NCBI RefSeq assembly: GCF_964028195.1
Contig: NZ_OZ034750.1
Coordinates: 930,001-994,000, forward strand
Direction: 5' to 3'
Length of the DNA: 64,000 bases
From: Wolbachia endosymbiont (group A) of Pogonocherus hispidulus
GTDB lineage: Bacteria > Pseudomonadota > Alphaproteobacteria > Rickettsiales > Anaplasmataceae
A program made the position numbers and the translations under genes. The notes beneath the pieces were generated by a model. It was not told the origin of the DNA. It saw only the letters and a list, made by a program, of their open reading frames with translations, and did not search any database. This document shows positions 53,913 through 63,589 of this stretch, piece after piece (positions within the stretch are counted from its first letter, which is position 1; each line of letters starts with the position of its first letter).

Positions 53913-54185
53913 ATGTCGATAACATCCGAAAAGAAAAAGAGTTTGATAAATATATATGCAATTAAAGAAGATGATACAGGTTCATCTTTTGTACAATGTG
54001 CAATTTTGACCGAGAGGATCAGTAATTTAACTGAGCATTTTAAAGTGCACAAGCATGACCATCACTCTAAGCGTGGTTTACTTATATTGATAGGTAGAAG
54101 ACGCAAGCACTTAAATTATATAAAGCGTAAATTTGGTAATGAAGCCTATCAGGAATTAATAGAGAAGTTAGGCATTAGAAAATAA
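53913..54185 (+). CDS. rpsO: 30S ribosomal protein S15
   Basis: 90 residues. [37 protein letters not shown] and LNYIKRKF are the family signature. It binds 16S rRNA helix 22. It lies 12 bp after truB and 14 bp before pnp. Confidence 0.96.
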   Translation: MSITSEKKKSLINIYAIKEDDTGSSFVQCAILTERISNLTEHFKVHKHDHHSKRGLLILIGRRRKHLNYIKRKFGNEAYQELIEKLGIRK

Positions 54186-54199
54186 TCGAGGAATTTAGT

Positions 54200-56473
54200 A
54201 TGTTTAAAATTATAAAAAAATCTATAGAGTGGGGTGGTCGTACCTTATCTTTAGAAACAGGAAAAATAGCACGCCAAGCTCATGGTTCAGTAGTTGTAAA
54301 TTACGGTGATACTTCTGTTTTAGTAACTGTTGTAAGTAAAAAGAAGGAAGAAAATGTTGATTTCCTACCTTTAAATGTACAGTTTATCGCAAAAAGCTAT
54401 GCCATGGGTAAGATCCCTGGTGGCTTTTTTAAAAGAGAAGGCAAGCCATCTGATAGAGAAACTTTAATCTCAAGAGTAATAGATAGAAGTATAAGACCAC
54501 TATTTCCAGAAGGATTTAATGATGAAGTTAGTGTGGTGTGCAATCTATTAACTTATGATACAGTCAATCCTCCTGAAGTGCCAGCATTGATTGGTACTGT
54601 TGCAGCTCTTGCAATTTCTGGTGTTCCTTTTCACTTTACTATAGCTGGAGTGATGGTTGGTTGTGATGAAAATAATAACTATATACTCAACCCTTCTGTT
54701 CAAGAGATGAAAGCAAGCAGCTTGGATCTATTTTTGTCTGGTGATGAAAATTCAATTTTAATGGTTGAATCAGAAGTGAAAGAGCTCTCTGAAGAAAATG
54801 TTTTTAATGCAATAAAATTTGGCCATGAACACCTTAAGCCTGTCATTGAGCTCATAAAAGAGTTTGCTGATACAGTTGGCAATAAACCTGAAAGCTTTGC
54901 TCCTGTTGATATATCAGATATAACACAAGAGCTTGAAAAACACGGTAAAGATTTTGAGAAAGCATATTCACAAACAGTAAAACAAGAGCGAGTTCAAGCT
55001 CTAGAAGCGATCAGAGATAATATATTGAATGCTCTTAAGGAAGCTGGAAAAGACGAAAAGTTAATTACGTATGCAGTAAAAAACTTTGAAAGATCTTTAG
55101 TACGTGAAATAATTAGAAAGAAAGGTGTAAGGATAGACGGTCGTAAGCATGATGAAATACGTCAGATAGAAATTGAAGTTGATGTTCTATCCAAGACTCA
55201 CGGTTCTGCGTTGTTTACCAGAGGTAACACTCAGGCGCTGGTTGTTACTGCTCTTGGCACTACGCAAGATGAGCAAATCGTGGATGATATTGAAGGGGAT
55301 AGACGTGAGCACTTTATGTTACATTATAATTTTCCTCCTTTTTCTGTTGGAGAAATTTCTACTGGACGTCCACCTGGAAGAAGAGAAATTGGTCACGGTA
55401 AACTTGCTTGGAAAGCAATTCATCCTGTTTTACCCGATAAGTCTGAATTTCCTTATACAATAAGAGTAGTGTCCGAAATTTTGGAGTCTGATGGTTCTTC
55501 TTCTATGGCAACAGTTTGTGGGACTTCTCTTGCTTTAATGGATACGGGTGTGCCAATAAAGGCCCCTGTTGCTGGAATTGCTATGGGCCTCATTAAAGAT
55601 AAAGACGAGTATGTAATACTTTCCGATATATTGGGTGATGAAGATTATCTTGGTGATATGGACTTTAAAGTAGCAGGAACTAGTGAAGGGGTTACGGCGC
55701 TACAAATGGACATGAAAATTTCTGGTATAAACTTTGAAATTATTGAAAAATCTTTAGAACAGGCAAAAGCTGGAAGATTACATATTTTAGAAAAAATGAA
55801 TGCAGTGATTTCAGAACACAGTGATGATGTCAAAGACCATGCACCAAGAATGTTATCATTTTACATAGATAAAGATAAAATTTCTGCAGCTATTGGTGCT
55901 AAAGGAAAAAATATACGCAGTGTGTGTGAAAGAAGTAATGCAAAAATTGAAATAGGAGATGATGGTAAAGTTTCTGTTTTTGCCACGAGTGGCACTGAAG
56001 CTGAAATTGCAAAGAGTATGATGATTGATTCAATAACAGAACTAGAACAAGGTTCTATAGTTGATGTCAAAGTTGTAAGAATAGAGAAGTCTATTGTAGA
56101 GCTTGAATTTCTTAATGGCAGAAAAGGAAAAATGCACATAAGTGAAGTAGCTAATGAACACATAGATTCTATAGAGAGCATACTTAAACAAGATGATACT
56201 TTCAAAGCACTAGTAATTGACTTCGAAAAAGGTGGATGTCCAAAGTTGTCAAGACGTCGAGTTGATCAAGAGACGGGAGAGTTTTTTGAAGGTGAGCTTT
56301 ACAACGAGGAAAGGAAAGATGGTCCAAATGACAGGGATAATTATTACAATAATTCATTTAATAGAAAACCTGGAGGAAGTCACCATAAGAGGCCTTCTCG
56401 TCCTCGTTCTGGTTTCAGCAACAGAAATAGGCCGAAATTTGGTAATAATGATTCATCATCAGGCTTTTATTAA
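54200..56473 (+). CDS. pnp: polynucleotide phosphorylase
   Basis: 757 residues. Two RNase PH domains flank a helical domain; the second has FTRGNTQALVVTALGT and GRREIGHGKLAW. The KH domain contains KISAAIGAKGKNIRSVCE, and the S1 domain follows (GSIVDVKVVRIEKSIVELEF). A low-complexity tail rich in Arg, Asn, Ser and Gly (GGSHHKRPSRPRSGFSNRN) extends beyond S1. It degrades RNA 3' to 5' by phosphorolysis. Confidence 0.96.
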   Translation: MFKIIKKSIEWGGRTLSLETGKIARQAHGSVVVNYGDTSVLVTVVSKKKEENVDFLPLNVQFIAKSYAMGKIPGGFFKREGKPSDRETLISRVIDRSIRPLFPEGFNDEVSVVCNLLTYDTVNPPEVPALIGTVAALAISGVPFHFTIAGVMVGCDENNNYILNPSVQEMKASSLDLFLSGDENSILMVESEVKELSEENVFNAIKFGHEHLKPVIELIKEFADTVGNKPESFAPVDISDITQELEKHGKDFEKAYSQTVKQERVQALEAIRDNILNALKEAGKDEKLITYAVKNFERSLVREIIRKKGVRIDGRKHDEIRQIEIEVDVLSKTHGSALFTRGNTQALVVTALGTTQDEQIVDDIEGDRREHFMLHYNFPPFSVGEISTGRPPGRREIGHGKLAWKAIHPVLPDKSEFPYTIRVVSEILESDGSSSMATVCGTSLALMDTGVPIKAPVAGIAMGLIKDKDEYVILSDILGDEDYLGDMDFKVAGTSEGVTALQMDMKISGINFEIIEKSLEQAKAGRLHILEKMNAVISEHSDDVKDHAPRMLSFYIDKDKISAAIGAKGKNIRSVCERSNAKIEIGDDGKVSVFATSGTEAEIAKSMMIDSITELEQGSIVDVKVVRIEKSIVELEFLNGRKGKMHISEVANEHIDSIESILKQDDTFKALVIDFEKGGCPKLSRRRVDQETGEFFEGELYNEERKDGPNDRDNYYNNSFNRKPGGSHHKRPSRPRSGFSNRNRPKFGNNDSSSGFY

Positions 56474-56489
56474 GAGTAAACTTCTTGCG

Positions 56490-56925
56490 TTACCTCTTGT
56501 CATCCAAGTAGCTTGACTACTTGGACCAGAGACTTTTTCAAATTGGTAGATAATAGAAATGGTTTGTGTTAACTAGCTAAAGATCTTAGGTTTGCCAACA
56601 TTCCGCTACGTGTTAGTGGCTGAGATACCGCGAATGAATCCATAGCTGTACGAACATTGTGATTTTGGCCCATCAGGAGGGTGTCATCCCAGTGCTTGAC
56701 ACTGGGATCCAGGAATTTTATTAAGTTGGTAAGCATAAAAGTAGCCATTTTATGTAAAAATACAACATTTTGATGATTATGAAAAAGCTGGATCCCAGTG
56801 TCAAGCACTGGGATGACATCATAGAGGCACTGGAATGACACCTTCCTAGTGGAAATTGCTCTCAAATCATAATTGTTCTACAGTTGTGGAATGAATCGCG
56901 GTATGACGTAGGGCTGCACTAGCTA
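56490..56925. repeat. palindromic repeats between pnp and rpe
   Basis: TCATCCAAGTAGCTTGACTACTTGGA, a degraded CCGCTACGTGTTAGTGG/TACCGCGAATGAATC unit, two full CCCAGTGCTTGACACTGGG units (about 56697 and 56795) and an ATTGTTCTACAGTTGTGGAATGAATCGCGG chain split across 56868-56905. No gene in 56474-56932. Confidence 0.83.
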
Positions 56926-56932
56926 TATAGGA

Positions 56933-57613
56933 TTACCACGATGGATTTTTAAGATCGTTTACAGCCTTCTTAATATCTTCAGCTTTGAATATCGCCGATC
57001 CCGCAACTAAAATATCAGCACCTGCTTTTATTATATCAGCTGCGTTAGAAAAGTTAATTCCACCATCTACTGAAATTTGTGTTTTAAGATTACGCTCCTG
57101 TATCATTTTTTTTATAGTAGATATCTTGTTCAACTGTGAATGAATAAATTCCTGCCCTCCAAAGCCAGGGTTGACTGTCATAATCAGCACAATATCTAGC
57201 TCATGTATTATGTATTCAAGCACACTTGGGGAAGTTGAAGGAACAATTGAGACTCCAGCTTGAATCGGTTTTTTTGCGTCGTTTACATTTTTGTATGACT
57301 TTATCTTTCTTATCAACCTCTCAAGGTGTATCTCTGCTTCTGCATGTACATTGATAATATCAGCACCAGCATTTATAAAGCTTTCAATGTGGTTACCAGG
57401 AGATTTGACCATTAAATGCACATCAAAAGGAAGATTGCTATATTTACGTATTGCAGAGACAACACTAGGACCAATTGTAATATTTGAAACGAAATTCCCA
57501 TCCATAACGTCTATGTGTATGTAATCTACACCTAAATCGCTAATTTTTCTTACTTCTTCCCCTAATTTTGCAAAATCTGCTGAAAGTATAGAAGGTGCAA
57601 TTTTAATACTCAT
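56933..57613 (-). CDS. rpe: ribulose-phosphate 3-epimerase
   Basis: 226 residues. APSILSADFAKLGEEV, the metal site YIHIDVMDGNFV, FDVHLMVKSP, VNPGFGGQEFI and SVDGGINFSNA are all intact. Interconverts ribulose-5-P and xylulose-5-P in the non-oxidative pentose pathway. Confidence 0.96.
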   Translation of the reverse strand: MSIKIAPSILSADFAKLGEEVRKISDLGVDYIHIDVMDGNFVSNITIGPSVVSAIRKYSNLPFDVHLMVKSPGNHIESFINAGADIINVHAEAEIHLERLIRKIKSYKNVNDAKKPIQAGVSIVPSTSPSVLEYIIHELDIVLIMTVNPGFGGQEFIHSQLNKISTIKKMIQERNLKTQISVDGGINFSNAADIIKAGADILVAGSAIFKAEDIKKAVNDLKNPSW

Positions 57614-57730
57614 GAGCTGTTTTTTACTAAAAAATAACTTATTTTTAAAACTCTGTCACCCTAATACTATTCGCACCATCTGAGTAGCTATAGGAACTGG
57701 ATACCGATATCGGCGATGGTTTATGCCTAT

Positions 57731-58159
57731 TTAACTAGATCTTAAATTAGATAAAAAAAGGTAGTCTTGATAAAACTTATTTACAACAAGTTTTTTTACA
57801 TTTGGATTTTCTGTTTGTTCTTTTTTGTACCCTAATTTATAGCTTATTGAATCCTTATATGGACTGATCGTTTTGTATGCTTTGTTCATCTCTCTAGGAA
57901 AGATGCCATTAGCAATTACGACGCATAACCCTGTAGCTGTTGCAAAAGCTAGAGTGGTAAATGCTAGATTTTGTAAAAAATTCCTTCCACTAACTTTTTT
58001 TTCCTGTATATTAGCAGAGTGCGATTTGTTTGACACTTCTTCTAGATATTCATGCCATATATGATTGCAGTTCGTACACTTTACCTTTCTTCCAGATGCA
58101 CCAATTTGCTCGGGAGATACTAAGTAAGTTTTAGTACAACTATTACATTGTATTTTCAT
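57731..58159 (-). CDS. MJ0042-type zinc-ribbon membrane protein
   Basis: 142 residues. The N-terminal zinc ribbon has Cys5, Cys8, Cys28 and Cys31 (IQCNSCTKTY; VKCTNCNHIW). One membrane helix (about 63-85) and a short C-terminal domain follow. The family is common in alphaproteobacteria; its function is not established. It is divergent from dapD. Confidence 0.82.
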   Translation of the reverse strand: MKIQCNSCTKTYLVSPEQIGASGRKVKCTNCNHIWHEYLEEVSNKSHSANIQEKKVSGRNFLQNLAFTTLAFATATGLCVVIANGIFPREMNKAYKTISPYKDSISYKLGYKKEQTENPNVKKLVVNKFYQDYLFLSNLRSS

Positions 58160-58234
58160 AGCACCTGCATATAAAGTAGTAACAAGCTCAAATGATACAG
58201 AACTATAAATTTAATATTAATATATATATAACAA

Positions 58235-59059
58235 ATGGAAGATTTGCAACTAAAAAAAACTGAGATAGAAGATATTTGGAAAAATAGAGAAAAATTTAAT
58301 GACTGTAATCTAAAGAAAACAGCAAGAATAGCAATTAAAGAGGTAATTGAGCTCCTTGATAGTGGCAAAATTAGAGTAGCAGAAAAGCTATCAAGTGGAG
58401 AATGGATAGTACATAAGTGGATAAAGCGGGCAATATTATTACATTTTCTCACTGAAGAAAACAAAATAATAGACAATACCAATTGCTGGTTTGATAAGAT
58501 CGGTAACAAGTTTAGTGAATGGAATGAGGAGAAATTTCGCCGGTTAAAAATTAGAACAGTTCCTGGGTGTTTTGTTCGCCGATCTGCTTATATAGGTACA
58601 AATGTTGTTCTAATGCCAAGTTTTATCAACGTTGGTGCATATGTTGATTCAGGAACAATGATAGATACCTGGTCAACGATTGGTAGCTGTGCGCAAATAG
58701 GAAAAAACTGCCATATTTCCGGTGGAGTAGGAATAGGTGGAGTCCTTGAGCCTATTCAAGCTTCACCTGTCATTATAGAAGATAATTGCTTTATTGGAGC
58801 ACGTAGCGAGGTGGCCGAGGGTGTGGTAGTGAGAAAAGGATCAGTTCTTGGCATGGGTGTGTTTATTGGGGCGTCAACAAAAATTATTGATAGAGAAACT
58901 AGCAAGGTATTTTATGGCGAAGTACCGTCTTATTCTGTAGTGGTACCAGGGTCTATTCCATCTAAAAATAACATTTCAACCTATTGTGCAGTCATAGTAA
59001 AAAAAGTGGATGAAAAGACGAGATCGAAAACCTCTATAAATGAAATATTGAGAGATTAA
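58235..59059 (+). CDS. dapD: tetrahydrodipicolinate N-succinyltransferase
   Basis: 274 residues. The N-terminal helical domain is followed by a left-handed beta-helix of hexapeptide repeats: [40 protein letters not shown] and [17 protein letters not shown]. Step of meso-diaminopimelate/lysine synthesis. Confidence 0.96.
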   Translation: MEDLQLKKTEIEDIWKNREKFNDCNLKKTARIAIKEVIELLDSGKIRVAEKLSSGEWIVHKWIKRAILLHFLTEENKIIDNTNCWFDKIGNKFSEWNEEKFRRLKIRTVPGCFVRRSAYIGTNVVLMPSFINVGAYVDSGTMIDTWSTIGSCAQIGKNCHISGGVGIGGVLEPIQASPVIIEDNCFIGARSEVAEGVVVRKGSVLGMGVFIGASTKIIDRETSKVFYGEVPSYSVVVPGSIPSKNNISTYCAVIVKKVDEKTRSKTSINEILRD

Positions 59060-59099
59060 ACTATATATCTGTAATATGACACAATATTACATAGTAAAT

Positions 59100-59310
59100 G
59101 ATGTCATTTCAGTACTTACTGTACGAACATTGTAATTTGTAGGCAATTTGTGTGGCAGGTGGTGTCATTCCAGTGCTTGACACTGGAATCCAGTTTTTCA
59201 CGCAACCCCATCAAAAACGTAGTGTTTTAATATAAATGAGATTAGCTACTTTTATATTCACCAACCTAGCTGGATCCCAGTGTCAAGCACTGGGATGACA
59301 AGAGAGAAGG
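59100..59310. repeat. palindromic repeats downstream of dapD
   Basis: A TACTGTACGAACATTGTAATTT segment split at 59114-59140, TTCCAGTGCTTGACACTGGAA (about 59168-59188) and CCCAGTGTCAAGCACTGGG (about 59276-59294). No gene in 59060-59357. Confidence 0.83.
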
Positions 59311-59357
59311 TATAGGAAAGACAGGAAGAAGATATTGGATGATAAGAGAGCAGTTTG

Positions 59358-59642
59358 CTATTTTTTGCTATCGCTTTTTTTATCATTATTACTAACCACA
59401 GTAATGGCATACGCACATAACTCTGAGAAAGAGACTCCATTTTCTTGAGATAGTTTATATAATTTTTGTAGACTTTCTTTTACTTTATTAGGGATATTCC
59501 CTCCACGTTCTTTTACAAGCCAGGAATCTTGATGATGAATTGGATGAGCATCACTTTTTGGATTTCCTATATATATTGCAAAAGGTGAACTTTGCCCTTT
59601 GAAGTCACATTGTACAGTAAATTTTTTTATAGATTCAGCCAT
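59358..59642 (-). CDS. DUF2610-like small protein
   Basis: 94 residues: MAESIKKFTVQCDFKGQSSP then AIYIGNPKSDAHPIHHQDSW, a conserved Rickettsiales type that I associate with DUF2610 (family name from memory). The middle ERGGNIPNKVKESLQKL resembles ribbon-helix-helix-like antitoxin composition. It directly follows the next gene's stop codon with no gap. Function unknown. Confidence 0.68.
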   Translation of the reverse strand: MAESIKKFTVQCDFKGQSSPFAIYIGNPKSDAHPIHHQDSWLVKERGGNIPNKVKESLQKLYKLSQENGVSFSELCAYAITVVSNNDKKSDSKK

Positions 59643-60035
59643 CTAAAGACCTCTACTTTTCTTTTTGGTCGATTTTATAGCAGGTGGAAGAGGTGGTTTC
59701 TTTATAAAATCTTGTCTATTGACAACACTTTCTTTACCTTCCAAAGCTCGGCGAACATCAGCTCTGCTTAATTGCGACTCTTTTGCTACCTTCATTCCAT
59801 GCTTTGCCATAATATTAGCATATGCTAGTACTTTTTTTACCAATTCTAGATCACCATCTAGCATTTGAACTAGCACTTGAAACACTTCCGCTAAAGTTAG
59901 TCCATCAGCATTTATAACCTTGTTTTCTATAAAATTGACAGCTTCTTCAAATTTGTATTCAATACTATCATCTTGAGGTATAAGGGCAACATAATCGGTG
60001 TTTTTGTCGTCCATAACTGAAGCACTATTACTCAC
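59643..60035 (-). CDS. conserved Rickettsiales hypothetical protein
   Basis: 130 residues. Acidic N-terminus, a helical central region (FEEAVNFIENKVINADGLTLAEVFQVLV) and a basic proline/lysine-rich tail (KKPPLPPAIKSTKKKSRG). No known motif. It forms a two-gene unit with the DUF2610-like gene. An internal ATG at 60014 is an alternative start. Confidence 0.65.
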   Translation of the reverse strand: MSNSASVMDDKNTDYVALIPQDDSIEYKFEEAVNFIENKVINADGLTLAEVFQVLVQMLDGDLELVKKVLAYANIMAKHGMKVAKESQLSRADVRRALEGKESVVNRQDFIKKPPLPPAIKSTKKKSRGL

Positions 60036-60115
60036 AAACTTAAGTTTATACTATATATATAAATACTCTACTATTTTATATTATGGCACGCTATAGTTAA
60101 ACATTTATTAATAAC

Positions 60116-61168
60116 ATGCTCACTTATATACACGAATTAATTGACAAAAGTCAAGGATCAATATCCATCAGTGATTTCATGAATGCCGTTTTGTACCATG
60201 AAAAATACGGCTATTATACGAGTAAATTGCCACTTGGTAAGGATGGTGATTTTACTACCGCACCTGAGATTAGCCAATTATTTGGTGAAGTAATTGCAGT
60301 TTGGATAATGCATACATGGGAAAAATTAGGAAAGCCATCAAAATTTTCGCTAGTTGAACTTGGGCCAGGCAAAGGAACACTCATTCACGATATAATAAGA
60401 GTCACTAAAAAATACAGCAGCTTTTTTAATTCAATGTTGATCCACTTAGTTGAAATAAGCCCTACTTTACGGAAGATACAAAAGGAAAAATTAAAAGGCT
60501 TAGATGTTAATTGGCACAAAGATATTGACAACCTACCAGAACAACCAACCATTTTTTTAGCAAATGAGTTCTTTGACGCTCTTCCGATAGATCAGTTTGT
60601 ATATCGTGATGAGGGGTGGTATGAAAATAGGGTGACAAAACAAGATGATGGCAGTCTCTTGGTGTCATGCCAGTGCGTGACACTGGAATCCAGAAAAAAA
60701 GAATCATGGATTCCAGTGTTAGCTACTCAGATGACAAATGAAAAACTTTTTAATGGTGCAGTGGTGGAAATATGTTCAACTGGGGTTGAAATATTAAAAA
60801 AACTTGAGAAGAAGATACATAATAATAAAGGAGCTGCTTTGATTATAGATTACGGTTATGTATACCCCGCATATAAGAGCACTTTGCAATCGATAAAACA
60901 ACATAAGTATGCTAATTTTCTTGAGAATATTGGTAATAGTGATATTACCGCACTTATGAACTTTCAAGCATTAAAAGATTCATTAAAACACGTAGATTGC
61001 GAGATTTTAACTCAAAGAGAATTTTTATATCTTTTTGGCATAAAAGAAAGAACCCAGGCTTTAATGAAAAGCGCAAGTGATGAACAAAAGAATAGGATCT
61101 TTAGTGAATTCTTAAGGTTGACTGAAAATATGGGCACTCTTTTTAAAGCAATGCTATTGATAGCATAG
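60116..61168 (+). CDS. MidA/NDUFAF7-type SAM-dependent methyltransferase, with palindrome insertion
   Basis: 350 residues. YHEKYGYYTSKLPLGKDGDF, FSLVELGPGKGTLIHDI (SAM site) and FLANEFFDALPIDQFVYRD are family hallmarks. Residues about 182-206 (VSCQCVTLESRKKESWIP) derive from a palindromic element. The mitochondrial homologue methylates an arginine of the complex I 49-kDa subunit and assists its assembly; a similar role is inferred. Confidence 0.88.
   Translation: MLTYIHELIDKSQGSISISDFMNAVLYHEKYGYYTSKLPLGKDGDFTTAPEISQLFGEVIAVWIMHTWEKLGKPSKFSLVELGPGKGTLIHDIIRVTKKYSSFFNSMLIHLVEISPTLRKIQKEKLKGLDVNWHKDIDNLPEQPTIFLANEFFDALPIDQFVYRDEGWYENRVTKQDDGSLLVSCQCVTLESRKKESWIPVLATQMTNEKLFNGAVVEICSTGVEILKKLEKKIHNNKGAALIIDYGYVYPAYKSTLQSIKQHKYANFLENIGNSDITALMNFQALKDSLKHVDCEILTQREFLYLFGIKERTQALMKSASDEQKNRIFSEFLRLTENMGTLFKAMLLIA
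60662..60738. repeat. palindromic element inserted in the MidA-type gene
   Basis: GTCATGCCAGTGCGTGACACTGG is followed by GGATTCCAGTGTTAGCTAC and CAGATGACA, adding about 24 in-frame codons. Confidence 0.85.
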
Positions 61169-61284
61169 CTAAAATAATTTATGTTATTGGGAATGTTGTA
61201 ACAAACTTAGGTATATTGGTACATACCTAAGTGGGGTAAAAGGAGGCTGACATGGCGGGTTTATACTATTCTAGAAGTGATATA

Positions 61285-61371
61285 CGGAAAAGGGGGGATT
61301 CGAACCCCCGACATATTTTCATATGTGCACGCTTTCCAAGCGTGTGCTTTAGACCACTCAGCCACCTTTCC
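61285..61371 (-). tRNA. tRNA-Ser (GGA)
   Basis: Minus-strand class II cloverleaf. Acceptor GGAAAGG/CTTTTCC (one G-T pair), anticodon stem-loop CACGC-TTGGAAA-GCGTG, a long variable arm (ACATAT-GAAA-ATATGT) and T-loop TTCGAAT. Anticodon GGA reads UCC/UCU serine codons. Confidence 0.95.
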
Positions 61372-61402
61372 ATGCATATTCATAATATTGAAAATTGTGC
61401 TG

Positions 61403-62209
61403 CTAAACAATATAAAAACCTGGTATATAGGGTTCACCACGAAAATTTACAGTATTGTTAAACTTGCTTCTGCAAGTTGGAAATGTTTTATCGCAACCTG
61501 CGAGTATTGAATATTTATCTCCAGCAAAAATTTGGTATGAAGGCGAAGTAAACAATGTAACTACTTTATTTTTATATTCTTTTACTATACCTTCAAACGC
61601 TGTTGAGCCAAAGAATTTCACTACTCCGTGCTTATAATATTCATCACTCTCAGTTAAATTCGTGTCTTCAAATCTTCTTTCATCTATTACTTTAGTGATT
61701 GTACTTATTTTACTAAATTTTTTAGTATCGGCTTTACATTTATCATCGCAAAATTGTGCTCTGCATGCAGGAGAGTATAATTCTGCTATGCTTCTCTCAA
61801 GCTTTGCTGAGAGCCCTCTAATTTCAACAATAAATCTTCCACTACTTAATGTCACTTTACCAAAAATTCCTGAATGTAGATTCATTGTCCCCTGGGTCAA
61901 GTCTTTATAATTCACAAGAAATATCTCAATATTTGCAAAGTCGTACTTTCCTGATAAAACATCTTCTTCTTTAATATCAACACTATTTAATATCCCTTCA
62001 ATTTCTAGATTATCAGTTTTTAAATCGCTGTTTAATATTATACTACTGGCTGTAAATCCACTTGAAGATTTATAGAGTATATTATCAATATTTAAATCTT
62101 CATCATAGTCAGTGAATCCCATTACTTCTCCACCTGCGAGCTTTAATTTCCAGCACGTAGCGGTGGTAAGTAATTCTCCAGCCAAGTGATTTTTTAGTAT
62201 GGTTTGCAT
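61403..62209 (-). CDS. GTA-type DUF2163/BR0599 phage protein
   Basis: 268 residues. The N-terminal CWKLKLAGGEVMGFTDYDEDL and the Cys-bearing YSPACRAQFCDDKCKAD are typical of phage protein BR0599 (DUF2163), a tail-associated component of alphaproteobacterial gene transfer agents. The C-terminal CDKTFPTCRSKFNNTVNFRG is conserved in the family. It stands alone without other GTA genes, as expected for relics in Rickettsiales. The gene is intact. Confidence 0.82.
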   Translation of the reverse strand: MQTILKNHLAGELLTTATCWKLKLAGGEVMGFTDYDEDLNIDNILYKSSSGFTASSIILNSDLKTDNLEIEGILNSVDIKEEDVLSGKYDFANIEIFLVNYKDLTQGTMNLHSGIFGKVTLSSGRFIVEIRGLSAKLERSIAELYSPACRAQFCDDKCKADTKKFSKISTITKVIDERRFEDTNLTESDEYYKHGVVKFFGSTAFEGIVKEYKNKVVTLFTSPSYQIFAGDKYSILAGCDKTFPTCRSKFNNTVNFRGEPYIPGFYIV

Positions 62210-62259
62210 AGGGGCCTCCTGCTTAATTGATTGAATTTGAAAGTAGCTATACGGCTAGT

Positions 62260-62366
62260 AGATAAGGTTGTCATCTGAGTAGTGACCTGGATCTAGAAAC
62301 TTTCAGTCTGGAAACCCATCACTGTACGAACAGGTATAAAAAACGGCGTCATCCCAGTGCCCAGAC
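62260..62366. repeat. palindromic repeat fragments next to IS110 copy 2
   Basis: GTCATCTGAGTAG, CACTGTACGAACAG and GTCATCCCAGTGCCCAGACACT units. The element appears inserted in the last one, which loses its GGGATGAC arm. Confidence 0.75.
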
Positions 62367-63501
62367 ACTTGTATCTTTATGATGTGAGGTATTAGAGCTA
62401 AAATATCTCACAGGGAGGGTGAAGCCAACTTGACACTAATGCCAATAAGGCTGAATCCCAGATTTTGCTCCCCTCCCATAGAGTTAGAAGACTGAACAGT
62501 ATCTTTGGAATTATATCCCGTATTTACAAGAACTCTCAATTTATTTATAGTCTTGGAGGCAGTTTTATGCAAGTAAATGCTATTTTAGGTGTAGATATTT
62601 CTAAAAAGAAATTTGATGTTTGTTTGCTAATAAACGATAAGAAACGGCACAAAGTCTTTTGAAGACGGCTTTACAAAACTTGTAGTGTGGTGCAATGGAC
62701 ATGGAGCAAACCTTATTCATCTTTGTCTTGAAGCAACTAGCTGGTGTGGTGAAGATTTGGCTACTTTTATGCACGACTTGGGACATAACGTAAGTGTAGT
62801 AAATCCAGAAGGCTTTTGGCAAAAGTGAACTGCTCAGCCGATAAATCAGATGCAGCTATAGATTTTGTATCGCTAATAAACCTGCTCTTTGGAAACCTAT
62901 TTCCCCTGAAGTTAGGCATTTAAGAGAGCTTTATCGTTGCATGCAATCACTTAAAGACGACAAGTTGCAACAGATGAACCGTTTGGAAAATAAAAATATG
63001 CACTCCAGCTGCAAAAACGCTAGATCCGAAGTAATTTCAACAATAGATGCACAAATTGCTATCCTGGAAAAAGAAATTGATGAGCATATTAATCACTATC
63101 CATACCTAAAAAATATGATAGAAAACCTCAAAACTGTAAAAGGCATAGGATATCTTACTGCTGTTGCTGTTATCGCAGAAACGCCGTCAGTTGATAATTT
63201 TAGTCATGCTAACAGCTTTTGCCGCCAGAACATCATCAATCTGGATCGTCAATAAGTAGAAGAAGCCGAATATGTAAAATAGGATCTGAGCGTATTCGAA
63301 AAGCTTTTTATATGCCAGCTATAGTAGTACAATCATCATTTTCAAAAATTTTGTCAGCGTTTAACGAGTAAAGGAAAGTGTCCAAAAGTCGTAGTTTTAG
63401 CCTTGATGAGAAAACTGATGCATGTCTTTTTTGGTATTCTTAAAAACAATCAGCCATTTAATTGTAAATTAATTGTTTGACATGAGAGACAGTATCTGGG
63501 A
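62367..63501 (+). mobile_element. degenerate IS110 element, copy 2
   Basis: Inverted, nearly identical copy of 44762-45907. It carries an extra 8-bp deletion inside the transposase remnant (near 62835) and a few substitutions (for example Met to Thr in VAVIAE[M/T]PSVD). Confidence 0.85.
62567..63371 (+). pseudogene. IS110 transposase, multiply frameshifted (copy 2)
   Basis: Same N-terminal start with GGAGGC ribosome site, the same stop after KRHKVF and the same broken C-terminal part as copy 1. In addition, the DEDD-type RNKTDKSDAA region is damaged: the 8-bp deletion leaves CTCAGCCGATAAATC. Confidence 0.88.
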
Positions 63502-63589
63502 TCCAGAAGACTTAATTCTAACCAAGTGGCTGCATAATAAAGACTGGATGCCAGTGTCAAGCACTGGCATGACACCTCTCTTGGGCTCT
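63502..63589. repeat. palindromic element between IS110 copy 2 and repeat A copy 6
   Basis: GGATGCCAGTGTCAAGCACTGGCATGACA (63546-63574, split by the family hairpin) preceded by the ATCCAGAAGACTTAATTCTAACC chain also seen inside ribD. Confidence 0.78.
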
